64,000 nucleotides of DNA from Mycobacterium sp. IS-1496 (GTDB taxonomy: Bacteria > Actinomycetota > Actinomycetes > Mycobacteriales > Mycobacteriaceae): assembly GCF_001499995.1 (NCBI RefSeq), contig NZ_LQIU01000003.1, positions 62,001 to 126,000 of the forward strand, given 5' to 3'. How positions within the stretch are numbered: the first letter of the stretch is position 1; the number at the start of each line of letters is the position of its first letter. Of the stretch, positions 43,508-52,617 are shown in pieces. A program made the position numbers and the translations under genes. Below the pieces are notes generated by a model. That model had not been told where the DNA came from. It saw only the letters and a program-made list of their open reading frames with translations, and ran no database searches.

Positions 43508-43933
43508 TCAACGCGCGATGCGCGCCTCCGCCAGCTCAGCGATGCGCCCGGTCGTTCCGGCGAAAGTCTTCTTGAGGTTCTTCCCCATAAACCGTCCGGC
43601 GATGGCAGCCAACGGACCGTCCATGATCACGCGCTCAGTCAACACGGTCCCGTCGTCGACGTCTTCGATCGTGTGCTCGTAGGTCATGGTGAGCCCGGGG
43701 AACCGTGAAACCCCGGCCCAGGCCCTAGGGGCGTCGATCTCCGTGATCGTGGAGGTGGTGGCGGGTCCGCCCTTGACCTTGCCTTTGATCTTCGCGCCGA
43801 CAACGAAATCGCCGTCGATGGCCGTCGACTGAATTATCCCTCCCGGCCACTCAACCGGATTGCTCCAAACGGTCCACACGGTCGAAGCCGGTGCGGCGCA
43901 AGTGGTCGAACCTTCGAACGTACGTCTGCTCAT
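43508..43933 (-). CDS. SRPBCC-family protein (START/CoxG-like)
   Basis: 141 residues if started at ATG 43933; an open frame reaches 44062, but the fold begins with S-R-R-T-F-E-G-S-T-T-C-A-A-P-A, so the shorter form is better. It shows the SRPBCC pattern: A-S-T-V-W-T-V-W-S-N-P-V-E-W-P-G, a long beta-sheet region, and a C-terminal helix (M-G-K-N-L-K-K-T-F-A-G). These proteins bind hydrophobic ligands in a deep cavity. No clear Shine-Dalgarno lies before the ATG, and GATTAT sits about 8 bases upstream, so leaderless translation is possible. Divergent from a second SRPBCC-like gene. Confidence 0.75.
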   Translation of the reverse strand: MSRRTFEGSTTCAAPASTVWTVWSNPVEWPGGIIQSTAIDGDFVVGAKIKGKVKGGPATTSTITEIDAPRAWAGVSRFPGLTMTYEHTIEDVDDGTVLTERVIMDGPLAAIAGRFMGKNLKKTFAGTTGRIAELAEARIAR

Positions 43934-44067
43934 CAGGCAATAATCGCACCATGTTGCTGTCGGCAGGGTGCAATCCGACAGAACATGTTCGGGGACAGAC
44001 TCTTTGAATAAGCGGGCTTCGTGCAAAGAACTCTCGTGCGAGGTCTGTGACGGTAGCGTCATCTGTC

Positions 44068-44577
44068 ATGTCACGAAGCTTCCAGTTGACCTTCGAGTCG
44101 CCGGCCAGTGTCTCGCAGATTCTCGCGGCGCTTGGCGACGAGGCCTACTGGCATGCGAGGCTCGAGTCGTTCGGTGGGGGGACAGCCTCGTTGACCTCGC
44201 TGCACGTCGATGCGAATGGTGTTGTGGCCGCCGATGTCACAGTCAGTCTGTTACGCGAACGGCTACCTCGCCTGATCACCCAGTTGCATCCTGGCGGCCT
44301 CGCCATGAACCGCAGCGAGAAGTGGACCCCGGCCGCCGATGGTGGTGTCCGCGGCGAGATCCGGGTAGCCGTTGCAGGTGCGCCGTTGTCCGCGGTGGGG
44401 ACAGCGGAATTGCTCCCTCTCGACGAGGGCGGTTCTCGGTTGACCTACGCCACGACTGTCACCGTCAAAATTCCAGTTGTCGGCGGCAAGATCGAGAGCT
44501 ACGTGGGTTCCCGAGCCGCCGATGACATCGGTGCGATACAACACTTCACGACCCGATGGATCACCGGACGAAGCTGA
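44068..44577 (+). CDS. DUF2505-family protein
   Basis: 169 residues from ATG 44068. A TAGCGT (TANNNT, 44054-44059) lies 8 bases before the ATG and there is no ribosome binding site, so the mRNA is probably leaderless. The sequence M-S-R-S-F-Q-L-T-F-E-S-P-A-S-V, with E-A-Y-W-H-A-R and a repeated beta pattern, matches DUF2505, an actinobacterial relative of the SRPBCC fold. Function unknown. It is divergent from another SRPBCC gene with about 135 bases between starts, so the pair may share a promoter region. Confidence 0.8.
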   Translation: MSRSFQLTFESPASVSQILAALGDEAYWHARLESFGGGTASLTSLHVDANGVVAADVTVSLLRERLPRLITQLHPGGLAMNRSEKWTPAADGGVRGEIRVAVAGAPLSAVGTAELLPLDEGGSRLTYATTVTVKIPVVGGKIESYVGSRAADDIGAIQHFTTRWITGRS

Positions 44578-44598
44578 GCAAAGGGGCCTTCCGCGGAT

Positions 44599-46476
44599 TC
44601 AATGCGTCACCACAGGAAGCTCGATACATGACGCACGCGAACGGTCACGGTGGACCGCCAGTGTCCGCGGTCCGTCACTCAACACCTCGAAATGGCTTGC
44701 GTCGCAGCCGGCCAAGGCTACCCGTATTCGGTGGCCCGGCCGAAACAGATAGGACGTCGGCAGTAGGTCGAAGGTCAACTGAGCCGACTCACCCGCGACG
44801 AGAGGTGCCGCATCGCCGCGCTTGAAGGTGCGGTACGGGCCGATCTGGCTGTAGACGGGAGCGGCATCGCTCAAGCGGCGGTTGACGAAACGCAACTGTC
44901 CCTCGGTCACATAGGCGACACGGTCCTGTTCGTCGACATCTTCGAGGTAAGCGAATACTGTGCCGTCGGCGGTCGGGGAGGTCACGAAGAGCCTCACGAC
45001 GGGGTGTCCGGTCACCTCAAGGGCTCGGTCGAGTGGCGCGGACGTGTAGGTCAACATCCGCGCATGCTGCGCGGCGCGATCCGGATAGCGAACGGCTTCC
45101 CCGATGGTGACCTGGGTACGCCACCGCGAATGTTCACCCGTTCCAACGGACTGATCCACCACGTAGTGGTCAGCTTCATTGTCACAGTCGGGAATCGCGG
45201 GCTGCAGCCGGCGATCGGGTGCCAGATGGTAGGTGTAGGGCTCGGCGGGTGGCGGCCATGCATCCGCCGACTTCCACCGGTTCTCAATCATGGTGAAGTA
45301 ATGGACTCGTGGCTCCGCCTCGATGCCTGTAGCGCGGCCCTTCAGATGATGATCGAAGTAGCGAAGTAACTCCGCGTCGTGGTCGAAGACCGACTTGAGC
45401 GGCCCCTGAGCTGGATCGACGTGCCAGCCGCCACCGTGATTCCACGGTCCCAGAATCAAGCGGCTGCCGGGGGTGGATACGGTCAGGAAGCGCTTGATCG
45501 CGGCGTTCGCATATGCGCCGTCGAACCAGCCGCTGTAGCTGTACACCGCTGCCCCGGAAGCCTGGAAATCTCGCCAGTAGTTGTGTGGGCTGAACACGTT
45601 GACACTGCCCGACTCGTCGACTGGCGTGCCGACCAGTTCGATTTCCGCGCCCAGCTTCCTGTGGAAGGGATCTAATGGGGCGACGTCATCGCGGAAGCGG
45701 ATCGACAAGGCTTGCTTGTGAACGTCGTAATTGGCTTCGTGTGCCGCTACGGCAGCCGAGCGTAGAGAGCGGTCGTGATCGGCCTGTACCGGCTGTACCC
45801 CGGTCAGCACCAGATCCGCCCACTTCCCGACGACTTCATGCGGTGCGTTTCGATCCAGCGCGGCGTTGTAACGGCCCCATGTCTCGGTGAACCACGTGGC
45901 ATGTACGCCGCCGGGAAACGCTATATCGGTGTAGGCGTCGAAGGGTGCGAAGCGAGGCGCCACCGCGCGTACTGCAGGATGCCGGTTGGCGAGCAGGAAC
46001 TCGGCGGCGCCCCCGTTGTACGAGGTACCGACGGCGCCCACTTTTCCATCCGACCACGGCTGACGCACGATCCAGTCGACGATCTGCGCCCCATCTCGGA
46101 TCTCGTCCGGCGACCACTCGCACACACGGTCACCGAACGATGCGCCGGCACCACGGACGTCCACATCCACCCACGCATAACCGCTGGCCACAAACCGCTT
46201 TCGGCACCGTGCGTTGCGCGGGATGTGGTGAAAAGTCGGGCCCGGCACGACAGTTCGCAGTGGCTGTCGCAGCTCCATCGACCGGTAGTAACGGGTCTGA
46301 TGCAGGATCGTGGGCAGCCGGGCACCTTCACGCAAATTCTCGGGGAGGTAGGTGCTGACCGCGATCCGCACGCCATCACGCATCGTCAGGTAGAAGGACC
46401 GATAACGCATTCTCCGAGCCGTCCGGCGTGCGGGCTCGGCGTCGTACCATGCTGCATCAGAGCCGTTCTTGACCAT
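44599..46476 (-). CDS. CocE/NonD-family alpha/beta hydrolase (Rv1835c-like)
   Basis: 625 residues from ATG 46476; an upstream ATG at 46527 would add 17, but this start gives nearly the 628 residues I recall for Rv1835c. Catalytic triad candidates: S152 in G-T-S-Y-N-G-G, the aspartate in G-W-F-D-G-A, and the histidine in G-P-W-N-H-G-G. The C-terminal 230 residues form the jelly-roll domain of X-Pro dipeptidyl-peptidase/cocaine-esterase enzymes. The physiological substrate is unknown. It marks the return to the conserved backbone: in M. tuberculosis its neighbour is Rv1836c, whereas here an SDR and a patatin gene stand between them. Confidence 0.9.
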   Translation of the reverse strand: MVKNGSDAAWYDAEPARRTARRMRYRSFYLTMRDGVRIAVSTYLPENLREGARLPTILHQTRYYRSMELRQPLRTVVPGPTFHHIPRNARCRKRFVASGYAWVDVDVRGAGASFGDRVCEWSPDEIRDGAQIVDWIVRQPWSDGKVGAVGTSYNGGAAEFLLANRHPAVRAVAPRFAPFDAYTDIAFPGGVHATWFTETWGRYNAALDRNAPHEVVGKWADLVLTGVQPVQADHDRSLRSAAVAAHEANYDVHKQALSIRFRDDVAPLDPFHRKLGAEIELVGTPVDESGSVNVFSPHNYWRDFQASGAAVYSYSGWFDGAYANAAIKRFLTVSTPGSRLILGPWNHGGGWHVDPAQGPLKSVFDHDAELLRYFDHHLKGRATGIEAEPRVHYFTMIENRWKSADAWPPPAEPYTYHLAPDRRLQPAIPDCDNEADHYVVDQSVGTGEHSRWRTQVTIGEAVRYPDRAAQHARMLTYTSAPLDRALEVTGHPVVRLFVTSPTADGTVFAYLEDVDEQDRVAYVTEGQLRFVNRRLSDAAPVYSQIGPYRTFKRGDAAPLVAGESAQLTFDLLPTSYLFRPGHRIRVALAGCDASHFEVLSDGPRTLAVHRDRSRASCIELPVVTH

Positions 46477-46648
46477 GGGACCTCGCCGCCGACGACCATT
46501 CGGTTCGTACTTCGTCGATGCCAGCATATGGTCTCTGCCACGTCATCGCCGCGCTAATACGTGCTCAATTCCGCAGTGCACCAGCAAATGTCCAGGTATC
46601 GTCCTCGATGCTGGTGCACGAAATCACACCGGTGGGGGACAGGGTGTT

Positions 46649-47458
46649 ATGAAGAACTTCTCCGACGCGGTGGCACTGGTCACCGGAGCCGGTGCCGGGA
46701 TCGGTCTTGCGGAGGTCAGGCAACTAACTGACCGCGGTGCGCGGGTGTGCGGGGTCGACATCGACGAGGAGGCGGCCCGACGCAGCGGTGCGGCGCTCGC
46801 GATCGGTGCCGACGTCAGTGATCGCGCGGCGATGGCGGCCGCGGTGCAGCGCTGCGTCACCGAACTCGGCGGGCTTGATCTGGTGATCTGCAATGCCGGC
46901 ATCACCCATCCGCCGTCGACGCTGCGACTTCTCGAACCCGGTGTTGCGCAACGTGTCTTCGACGTCAACCTGATCGGCACGCTCAACACGGTGCAGCCCG
47001 CCATCGAACCGCTCATCGCCGCACGGGGACATATCGTGCTCGTGTCCTCGCTGGGATGGCCGCCGAACATCGAGTTCGGAGCGATGCTTCCCGCAGTCGG
47101 CGGCGTCGCGTACGCCGCTAGCAAGACCGCTGTGGAGATGCTGGGGCGAGGACTTCGGATGGAGCTTGTCGACCACGACGTCTCGGTCACGATCACCTAT
47201 TTCGGACCTGTCGACACGGCGATGGCGAGGATGACACTCGGAACGCCTCAGAGCGAGAAGGCCGAGAAGGTGCGCATCAGCCCCGAAGAGGCGGCGGCGC
47301 AGGTACTCCGCGCGGTCGAGCGGGACAAGGTGCGAGCGATCATTCCGTCCCGCTGGCGATTTCTCGACATCGTGCGTCACTTCGGAGTCACGATGGACAA
47401 CATTCTGTTACGTAGCAAGGGCCAGAGAGAACTGATCCGCACCTACGATTCGGTGTGA
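46649..47458 (+). CDS. Short-chain dehydrogenase/reductase
   Basis: 269 residues, ATG 46649, with GGGGGACAGGG just upstream. Classical SDR: cofactor motif T-G-A-G-A-G-I-G, D-V-S in the aspartate strand, C-N-A-G-I, catalytic serine in V-L-V-S-S, then Y155-A-A-S-K159. The V-D-I-D after the second strand favours NAD(H). The C-terminus carries a basic extension. Substrate unknown. It lies about 8 kb from the PKS operon with other genes between, so a role as a trans ketoreductase for that locus is only a possibility. Its 3' end overlaps the convergent patatin gene by 16 bases. Confidence 0.85.
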   Translation: MKNFSDAVALVTGAGAGIGLAEVRQLTDRGARVCGVDIDEEAARRSGAALAIGADVSDRAAMAAAVQRCVTELGGLDLVICNAGITHPPSTLRLLEPGVAQRVFDVNLIGTLNTVQPAIEPLIAARGHIVLVSSLGWPPNIEFGAMLPAVGGVAYAASKTAVEMLGRGLRMELVDHDVSVTITYFGPVDTAMARMTLGTPQSEKAEKVRISPEEAAAQVLRAVERDKVRAIIPSRWRFLDIVRHFGVTMDNILLRSKGQRELIRTYDSV

Positions 47459-50325
47459 CCGGACGCCGTTTGGGCTACCGGCGCATTTCGGCTCGGACTG
47501 GGTGAATTCGCGGACTCGTTCCGGTATTGCCCGTCGTTCGGCCGGTGCGCCGCTTGTGCGCACCCCAATGCGTCGGCGCCTGCGATTTTCCCCAGCTCCA
47601 CGAGACCCGTGAATTCGATGGTCGAGAGGGTTTGCCGACGTGACGAAGAGTCCGGGAACTGCCGATCGGCAATGGCCAGCCGCCTCAGTTCCGGACTGAG
47701 ATTTTGAGTCGCCTGCAGCTTGAGGTAATGAACCGTGACAGGCCGCGTGAGCGCGCCTTCGGCACCGGCGCTTGCGACCGACGGATACAGGGTGAAGGTC
47801 GTCGCCGACGTGGCGGCGGCGGAACCGTGACCGGGCAGCATGTTACTCAGGGAATCCTCGAACTCGACCTCGTTGACGTCAACACCGAATTCCAGCGCGG
47901 CCAGAGCGAGCGACTGCTGCAGGGCGGCGAAGGATAGAGTTGGGTCTTCCGTCGCATCGACGCAGAAGATGACGTCGCACTGCCTCCGTAGCAGTTCGAC
48001 CAGCCCGAGGTTGTCGTAGTAGCCACCGTCGGAGATGAACACGTATCGGTCGTCGGTGTCGCACCAGCCCAGGATCCGCTTGAACGGGTAATTGAAGCGT
48101 GGCCCCGGCAAGTTTCTCGAAGTACCAGCCGCGCGGTCGCTTCCTGACTCCGATCCTGAAACGTGCTGACCCTCGGACAGTTTCACATTGGGCAGCCACA
48201 TTCCTACCTGGGCGTTCCCCTCGGACATGAGACCGGTGCCGTGACGGCTTCCTCCTCCGCGGGTCGGCGAGGGGACGCCCACGCCGGTGGTGGCCAACCA
48301 CGACGAGACTTGATCGATGTTGCGGAACTCCCGACGCCGGCGGGATGAGCGTCTCACCCGCATGGCCGTATCGATGTAGTCGGCGGTACGGTACGGCCGC
48401 GATCCGGTCTGGCAGACGAAGCGTGGTGAGATGGTGAACGGCTCAGCCGCGGAAGTCCCGGACTGTCGACTGCAACACAGCACGAGCTCAGGCACCTCGG
48501 CCTTCGTGGTGAGCCATCTCCACGTCCCGACCGCCGACTCCGCAGGGCGCTCGAGTCCATCACCCACCGGGCCGAAGCTTCGGCGCAGGCGAAGGGACAG
48601 CAGGCCGTGCAGGGAAGGGGAGTTGGGGCTGAGGAAGATGTACATGGCCAGCAGCGCAAGGCCGGGCACGACAAGGGAGACCTGAGACGTGGCGGACAGT
48701 GTGATGGCGCCCCACGGCGTGACGAGCGAGATCGACAGGGACATCGCCACGACGTACAGGACGGCCAGCGCCCAGGCGGTTCCACCCAGCAGCATCACGC
48801 CGGCTGCCAGACCGCGCCTCCATGGTCGGGACGACTCGGATGAGGTTTGCCTGGCCGGCTTCCCGAACAGACGCCAGAGTCCACTGGCGATGCTGACGCC
48901 TATGGCAAGGGCGATCATCAGAATGGCGACACCTGCTGCGAGACCTACATCGTCGATCGAGCGAAACCATGCCGGTAGCCAGACCAAGCACGAGGCCAGG
49001 AAGATCGAGAGCCCCAGTAGCAGTGCTCCGATCGGCCACGTCCGCGCGATCCGGTTGTTGGCGAGACCCGTCACGAGGAGCCAGATCAGTCCTGCCGCGG
49101 CGAAGACGATGCTCGGCCCGTAGAAGTGATCGGCCGGGATCGGCTGCGGTCCGCAGTATGCCGCTCCCAATTGGCCCGAGTCGATGGCGCAGTGGGTCAT
49201 GACCAGTCCGAGCGGCCAGGCGATAAGGTAGATCAGCAGACCGACGATTAGAACGTTGGTGAGGCTGCTGAAGATAATCGAGCCGATCGCGCCGACGAAC
49301 CCTCCTCGTCCGTTGACCGCGTAGTAGTGGCGGGGGTATCCCGTTATTCCGGTCCCGAATCGGAGTCGGGCGATGACCGCATCGGATGCGCTTTCCGCAG
49401 GCCTGTATGCCTTTTGCAACGTCCACGCGGTGGCCGCCCAAGCCCCGCCGGACACGCCTGCGATGAAGCGTGCCGACCCGGTCTGTGATCCGCTCAGGAG
49501 GCCCCCTGCTGCCTCGAACTGGCTGAGAGCGCCCAAAGAGAAAGCTGTAGAACGAATTCCGCCACCACTGAGGCAGATCCCGACACGCTGATCGTCGTGG
49601 CTCGGTGCGCTTACATCACGGATGTCGACGGCGAGTTGCTGCGGTTGTCTGGGAGGTTGCACGGACCCTGGAAGTCGGGGTGACCCCGCGGCGGTCATCG
49701 GCGGGAAAGGGTCCCGGCGGCGCGAGATCCAAGCCGCGGCAGCGATAAGTCCGGCGATGATCATCGCCACGACCGCCACCCATTTCGCCGACGAGACAGC
49801 CATCGCCAGCCAATTCACCAGGCCACCGTCGCCGCGCAGAGCGAACAGCCCTTCGTCGGTCGTGTAGAGCAGAGCAGAAAGAAGACAATATTCGAGCGTG
49901 TCGAACGCAGCAGCGATCGTCGGCAACCACACGACCCATGCGGCCCGCCGAAGCGGAGGAGCTTCCAGCCGCCACCATCCACCGACAAGGATCGCCGTGA
50001 ACATCAACCAATAGCCGGCCATGACCAGGAGGTCGGGGACCAAGATCTCCTGTACCGATGCAGGGACCGAGCAGCGTTGCAGCAGCCAGGAGAATCTCTC
50101 GCCCGAGCCCGCGAATTGTGAACCGAGATGGACGATCCCGCATCGTTCGGCGACGACGAACAGCCACGTGAATCCCACGTTCACCGCCACGAACCCGACG
50201 ACCGCCGCGACGATCAGTCGACGGGAGCCACCTGCCCGCGCGTACGCCCGCACAGCCGCGTCGGCTCGCGCGCCCCCGCTCGTCGCGTCCTCGACGATGA
50301 CGTCATTGCTGGTCTGCCCCGCCAT
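47443..50325 (-). CDS. Large integral-membrane patatin-like phospholipase
   Basis: 960 residues from ATG 50325. The N-terminal 210 residues hold about five membrane spans. The patatin motifs follow: oxyanion loop S253-G-G-G-I-R, nucleophile S292 in G-V-S-G-G, and aspartate D766 in D-G-G-Y-Y-D. Between S292 and D766 there are roughly 250 residues with about seven further hydrophobic segments (about 345-590). The active site is therefore split by a membrane region, an unusual arrangement. The dyad is intact, so acyl hydrolysis of lipids at the membrane is likely. No obvious Shine-Dalgarno; TAGATA lies about 6 bases before the ATG, so it may be leaderless. No close M. tuberculosis counterpart comes to mind at this position. 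Confidence 0.82.
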   Translation of the reverse strand: MAGQTSNDVIVEDATSGGARADAAVRAYARAGGSRRLIVAAVVGFVAVNVGFTWLFVVAERCGIVHLGSQFAGSGERFSWLLQRCSVPASVQEILVPDLLVMAGYWLMFTAILVGGWWRLEAPPLRRAAWVVWLPTIAAAFDTLEYCLLSALLYTTDEGLFALRGDGGLVNWLAMAVSSAKWVAVVAMIIAGLIAAAAWISRRRDPFPPMTAAGSPRLPGSVQPPRQPQQLAVDIRDVSAPSHDDQRVGICLSGGGIRSTAFSLGALSQFEAAGGLLSGSQTGSARFIAGVSGGAWAATAWTLQKAYRPAESASDAVIARLRFGTGITGYPRHYYAVNGRGGFVGAIGSIIFSSLTNVLIVGLLIYLIAWPLGLVMTHCAIDSGQLGAAYCGPQPIPADHFYGPSIVFAAAGLIWLLVTGLANNRIARTWPIGALLLGLSIFLASCLVWLPAWFRSIDDVGLAAGVAILMIALAIGVSIASGLWRLFGKPARQTSSESSRPWRRGLAAGVMLLGGTAWALAVLYVVAMSLSISLVTPWGAITLSATSQVSLVVPGLALLAMYIFLSPNSPSLHGLLSLRLRRSFGPVGDGLERPAESAVGTWRWLTTKAEVPELVLCCSRQSGTSAAEPFTISPRFVCQTGSRPYRTADYIDTAMRVRRSSRRRREFRNIDQVSSWLATTGVGVPSPTRGGGSRHGTGLMSEGNAQVGMWLPNVKLSEGQHVSGSESGSDRAAGTSRNLPGPRFNYPFKRILGWCDTDDRYVFISDGGYYDNLGLVELLRRQCDVIFCVDATEDPTLSFAALQQSLALAALEFGVDVNEVEFEDSLSNMLPGHGSAAATSATTFTLYPSVASAGAEGALTRPVTVHYLKLQATQNLSPELRRLAIADRQFPDSSSRRQTLSTIEFTGLVELGKIAGADALGCAQAAHRPNDGQYRNESANSPSPSRNAPVAQTASGHTES

Positions 50326-50450
50326 GGTCCGTATCTAACACAGGCGTTCGGCCTTGTGGCGGGCAATGCGCAGCCTCTTCCGCCAGATAGTTGCATTGGC
50401 CAACACCGTGGACGGATGACGACGTCAGGGGCTGCAGTTGACAGCGCCGA

Positions 50451-52523
50451 TCACTTGAGCAGAGTGGTGATCGCCGCCGCCAACTCCGGCGAATCCGACG
50501 TCGCAAGGTTCTGATACTGGCCTCGGGTCGTCCGCGCGACGGCCTCCCACGTCCCCCGGTCCGGGTCGTCACCGAAGTCGATGACATTGACCGCAACCGG
50601 CCGGGCGGGATCAAACGCGTCGCGGACGAACGCCTCGAGCCCTGCACCGTCGAGGGTCCGGTCGGTATGCGGTCCCTCAGTGATCACCAGCACCGAATTG
50701 GGTTGCCCCTCCCGGAACCTGGCGAGCGCATCGTTGTAGACCAACCGCAGCGTGGTGAACGACACCGCGCCGCCGGAGGTGGACGACAGCGTGTCGAGCG
50801 TCGAGGTCAGCGCGGCCGAACGCGGTTGATCACCCACCGGTTCGGAGAGCGGACCGGTGGTGATCTGCGAGTTGCCCGCGGTGGAGTCGAACGTCCACAG
50901 GCCCAGCGCCGTCGTCGGCGGCAGCGCCTCCACCCGCGGGATCAGCGCGTTGACGACGTTGCCCATCCTCGTGTTCGCGCCCTCCTGGCCGGGCATGGAC
51001 AGGTCGAGCATGATCGTGGTGGTCGACGCCTGCGCCGGTGAGGTCAGTGCCTCGGCCAGCCTCACCCGCGCCGCACCGTCGCCGACCGACAACGGGGCGG
51101 CCAGTTTCGGGAAGTCGGTGACGTCGCTCGGTGGGGGTGTGCCGCCCTGGGTGCGGAAACCGGCCTTGGCCAGCTCGCTCATGCGGTCGGGTTCGCGCAT
51201 GAACCGGGCGAACTGGCTGGCGGCGGTGACCTGTTCCCGCTCGAGCCAGTCGCCCGCCAGCAGCACCGTCGGATAGTCGGCGGTCGCGACCGGGCCGGGC
51301 GGCAGCCACGAGGCGAGGGTGGACTTCGCATTCGGCAACGCCGCGGCCCGTGCCACCACCTGCTGTTCGGTCGTCGCCACCGCGTGCACCGGTGCCCTGG
51401 CCGGGTCACCGGAACGCAGCAGCGCCTCCATGGCGGCGTCGGCGGTGTCGGCGGGCAGTTCCGGTGCGCCGGCGGCCAGCGTGTTGATCGCGCTGATCCC
51501 GTCGGTCGCCGGGGCGCCGTCGGGTGCGGTGGCCGCCGCGACGGCCTCGGCCGCCAGATACGACGCGTCGGCGTTCCCGCTGCGCGGCAGGGCCAGCTTC
51601 AGTGCGCCCCATCCGGGCAGACCGAGTCCGTCGAGTGCTGTCGGGTTGGTCTGCAGACCGGGCAACGTTCCCCAGTTCTGCTGCGCGAGTTCGGGTTTGA
51701 GCTCGGGCCGCACTGCGAGCACGACCGGGGTGCTGACGAGGGTGCGGGAATCGCTGACCGTCTTCTGGTCCGTCGCCGCTTCGAGGCGGGCCGCCGAGAC
51801 GCCGCTCGCGGGGATCCACAGCGCCGGCCGCTCGCCGAGGTCAGACGGCCACTTGTCCTCGAAACCGGCGATCACCTGTTCGGATTCGGCCGCTTTGACG
51901 CCGACCTTCACGCAGCGGTCACCGACCGGCGCGGCGTTCTCGTTGTACTGGTCGGCGAGCCCGCGGATCGTGTCGGCGATCGACGGGTCGGCCAGCACTG
52001 CGACGTCGAGGTTGCCTTCGACGCAGCGGGCCGATGCGGCATCGCCGCGCTCGGAGAGGGTGTCGCCGAAGAAGCGCCACAGGATCACCCCGCCGACCAC
52101 CACGACGACAGTGACGAGCGCCGCGATGACCCCGAGGCTGATACCGCGCCGGCCCGGCGCCAGTGCGCGGTGGCTGCCCGTCCACTCGCCGCCGTCCGAC
52201 GTGCCGCCGTGGGGCGGCCCGGCCGGACCGCTCGGGGGCGGGGGAGCGGCGGCCGCCGGATGGTCGTCGGCGTACTCGTCGTCGTAGCCGCCGTCGGCAT
52301 AGTCGCCGTCGGCGTACTCGTCGTCAGCGGTGTCGTGCGCGCGGGTGTCGTCGGCGGCGGGTTCGTAGGACTCGTGCCCACCCCAGGGCTGCGCCGGGAA
52401 CTCACCACTGTGCCGGCCCGACGGACCGGAGTCGGCACCGTGTCCGCCGTCGTCGATCCCGTCGTTCGGGACACCGGCTTCGTCGTCGGAGTCCTCCGGA
52501 TCGGGGATGCTGTGCCTACCCAC
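50451..52523 (-). CDS. Membrane-anchored VWA-domain protein with solute-binding-like region (Rv1836c-like)
   Basis: 690 residues from GTG 52523 with CTGGAG just upstream. Residues 1-130 are acidic and repetitive (D-Y-A-D-G-G-Y-D-D-E-Y type) and probably cytoplasmic. One membrane span near 135-155 (L-G-V-I-A-A-L-V-T-V-V-V-V-V) follows, then an extracytoplasmic part of about 300 residues resembling a solute-binding fold, and a C-terminal von Willebrand A domain from about 490. The metal site reads D-L-S-M-P, so the last serine of the usual DxSxS is absent. Conserved next to glcB across mycobacteria; function unknown. Confidence 0.88.
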   Translation of the reverse strand: MGRHSIPDPEDSDDEAGVPNDGIDDGGHGADSGPSGRHSGEFPAQPWGGHESYEPAADDTRAHDTADDEYADGDYADGGYDDEYADDHPAAAAPPPPSGPAGPPHGGTSDGGEWTGSHRALAPGRRGISLGVIAALVTVVVVVGGVILWRFFGDTLSERGDAASARCVEGNLDVAVLADPSIADTIRGLADQYNENAAPVGDRCVKVGVKAAESEQVIAGFEDKWPSDLGERPALWIPASGVSAARLEAATDQKTVSDSRTLVSTPVVLAVRPELKPELAQQNWGTLPGLQTNPTALDGLGLPGWGALKLALPRSGNADASYLAAEAVAAATAPDGAPATDGISAINTLAAGAPELPADTADAAMEALLRSGDPARAPVHAVATTEQQVVARAAALPNAKSTLASWLPPGPVATADYPTVLLAGDWLEREQVTAASQFARFMREPDRMSELAKAGFRTQGGTPPPSDVTDFPKLAAPLSVGDGAARVRLAEALTSPAQASTTTIMLDLSMPGQEGANTRMGNVVNALIPRVEALPPTTALGLWTFDSTAGNSQITTGPLSEPVGDQPRSAALTSTLDTLSSTSGGAVSFTTLRLVYNDALARFREGQPNSVLVITEGPHTDRTLDGAGLEAFVRDAFDPARPVAVNVIDFGDDPDRGTWEAVARTTRGQYQNLATSDSPELAAAITTLLK

Positions 52524-52617
52524 TCCAGCCCCTGTCTTCGCGTCGTCGCTTGATCATCGCTGGGTCATCGCCGCTTTCGTCCGGCCCCGGGCAGTCTAAT
52601 CGCCTGCCCGCGCCGTC

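Noticed and set aside
46649..47458. SDR gene as the missing ketoreductase for PKS2
   Set aside because: Motifs fit a generic NAD-linked SDR, it is not in the PKS operon, and several unrelated genes intervene; kept only as a possibility in its own entry.
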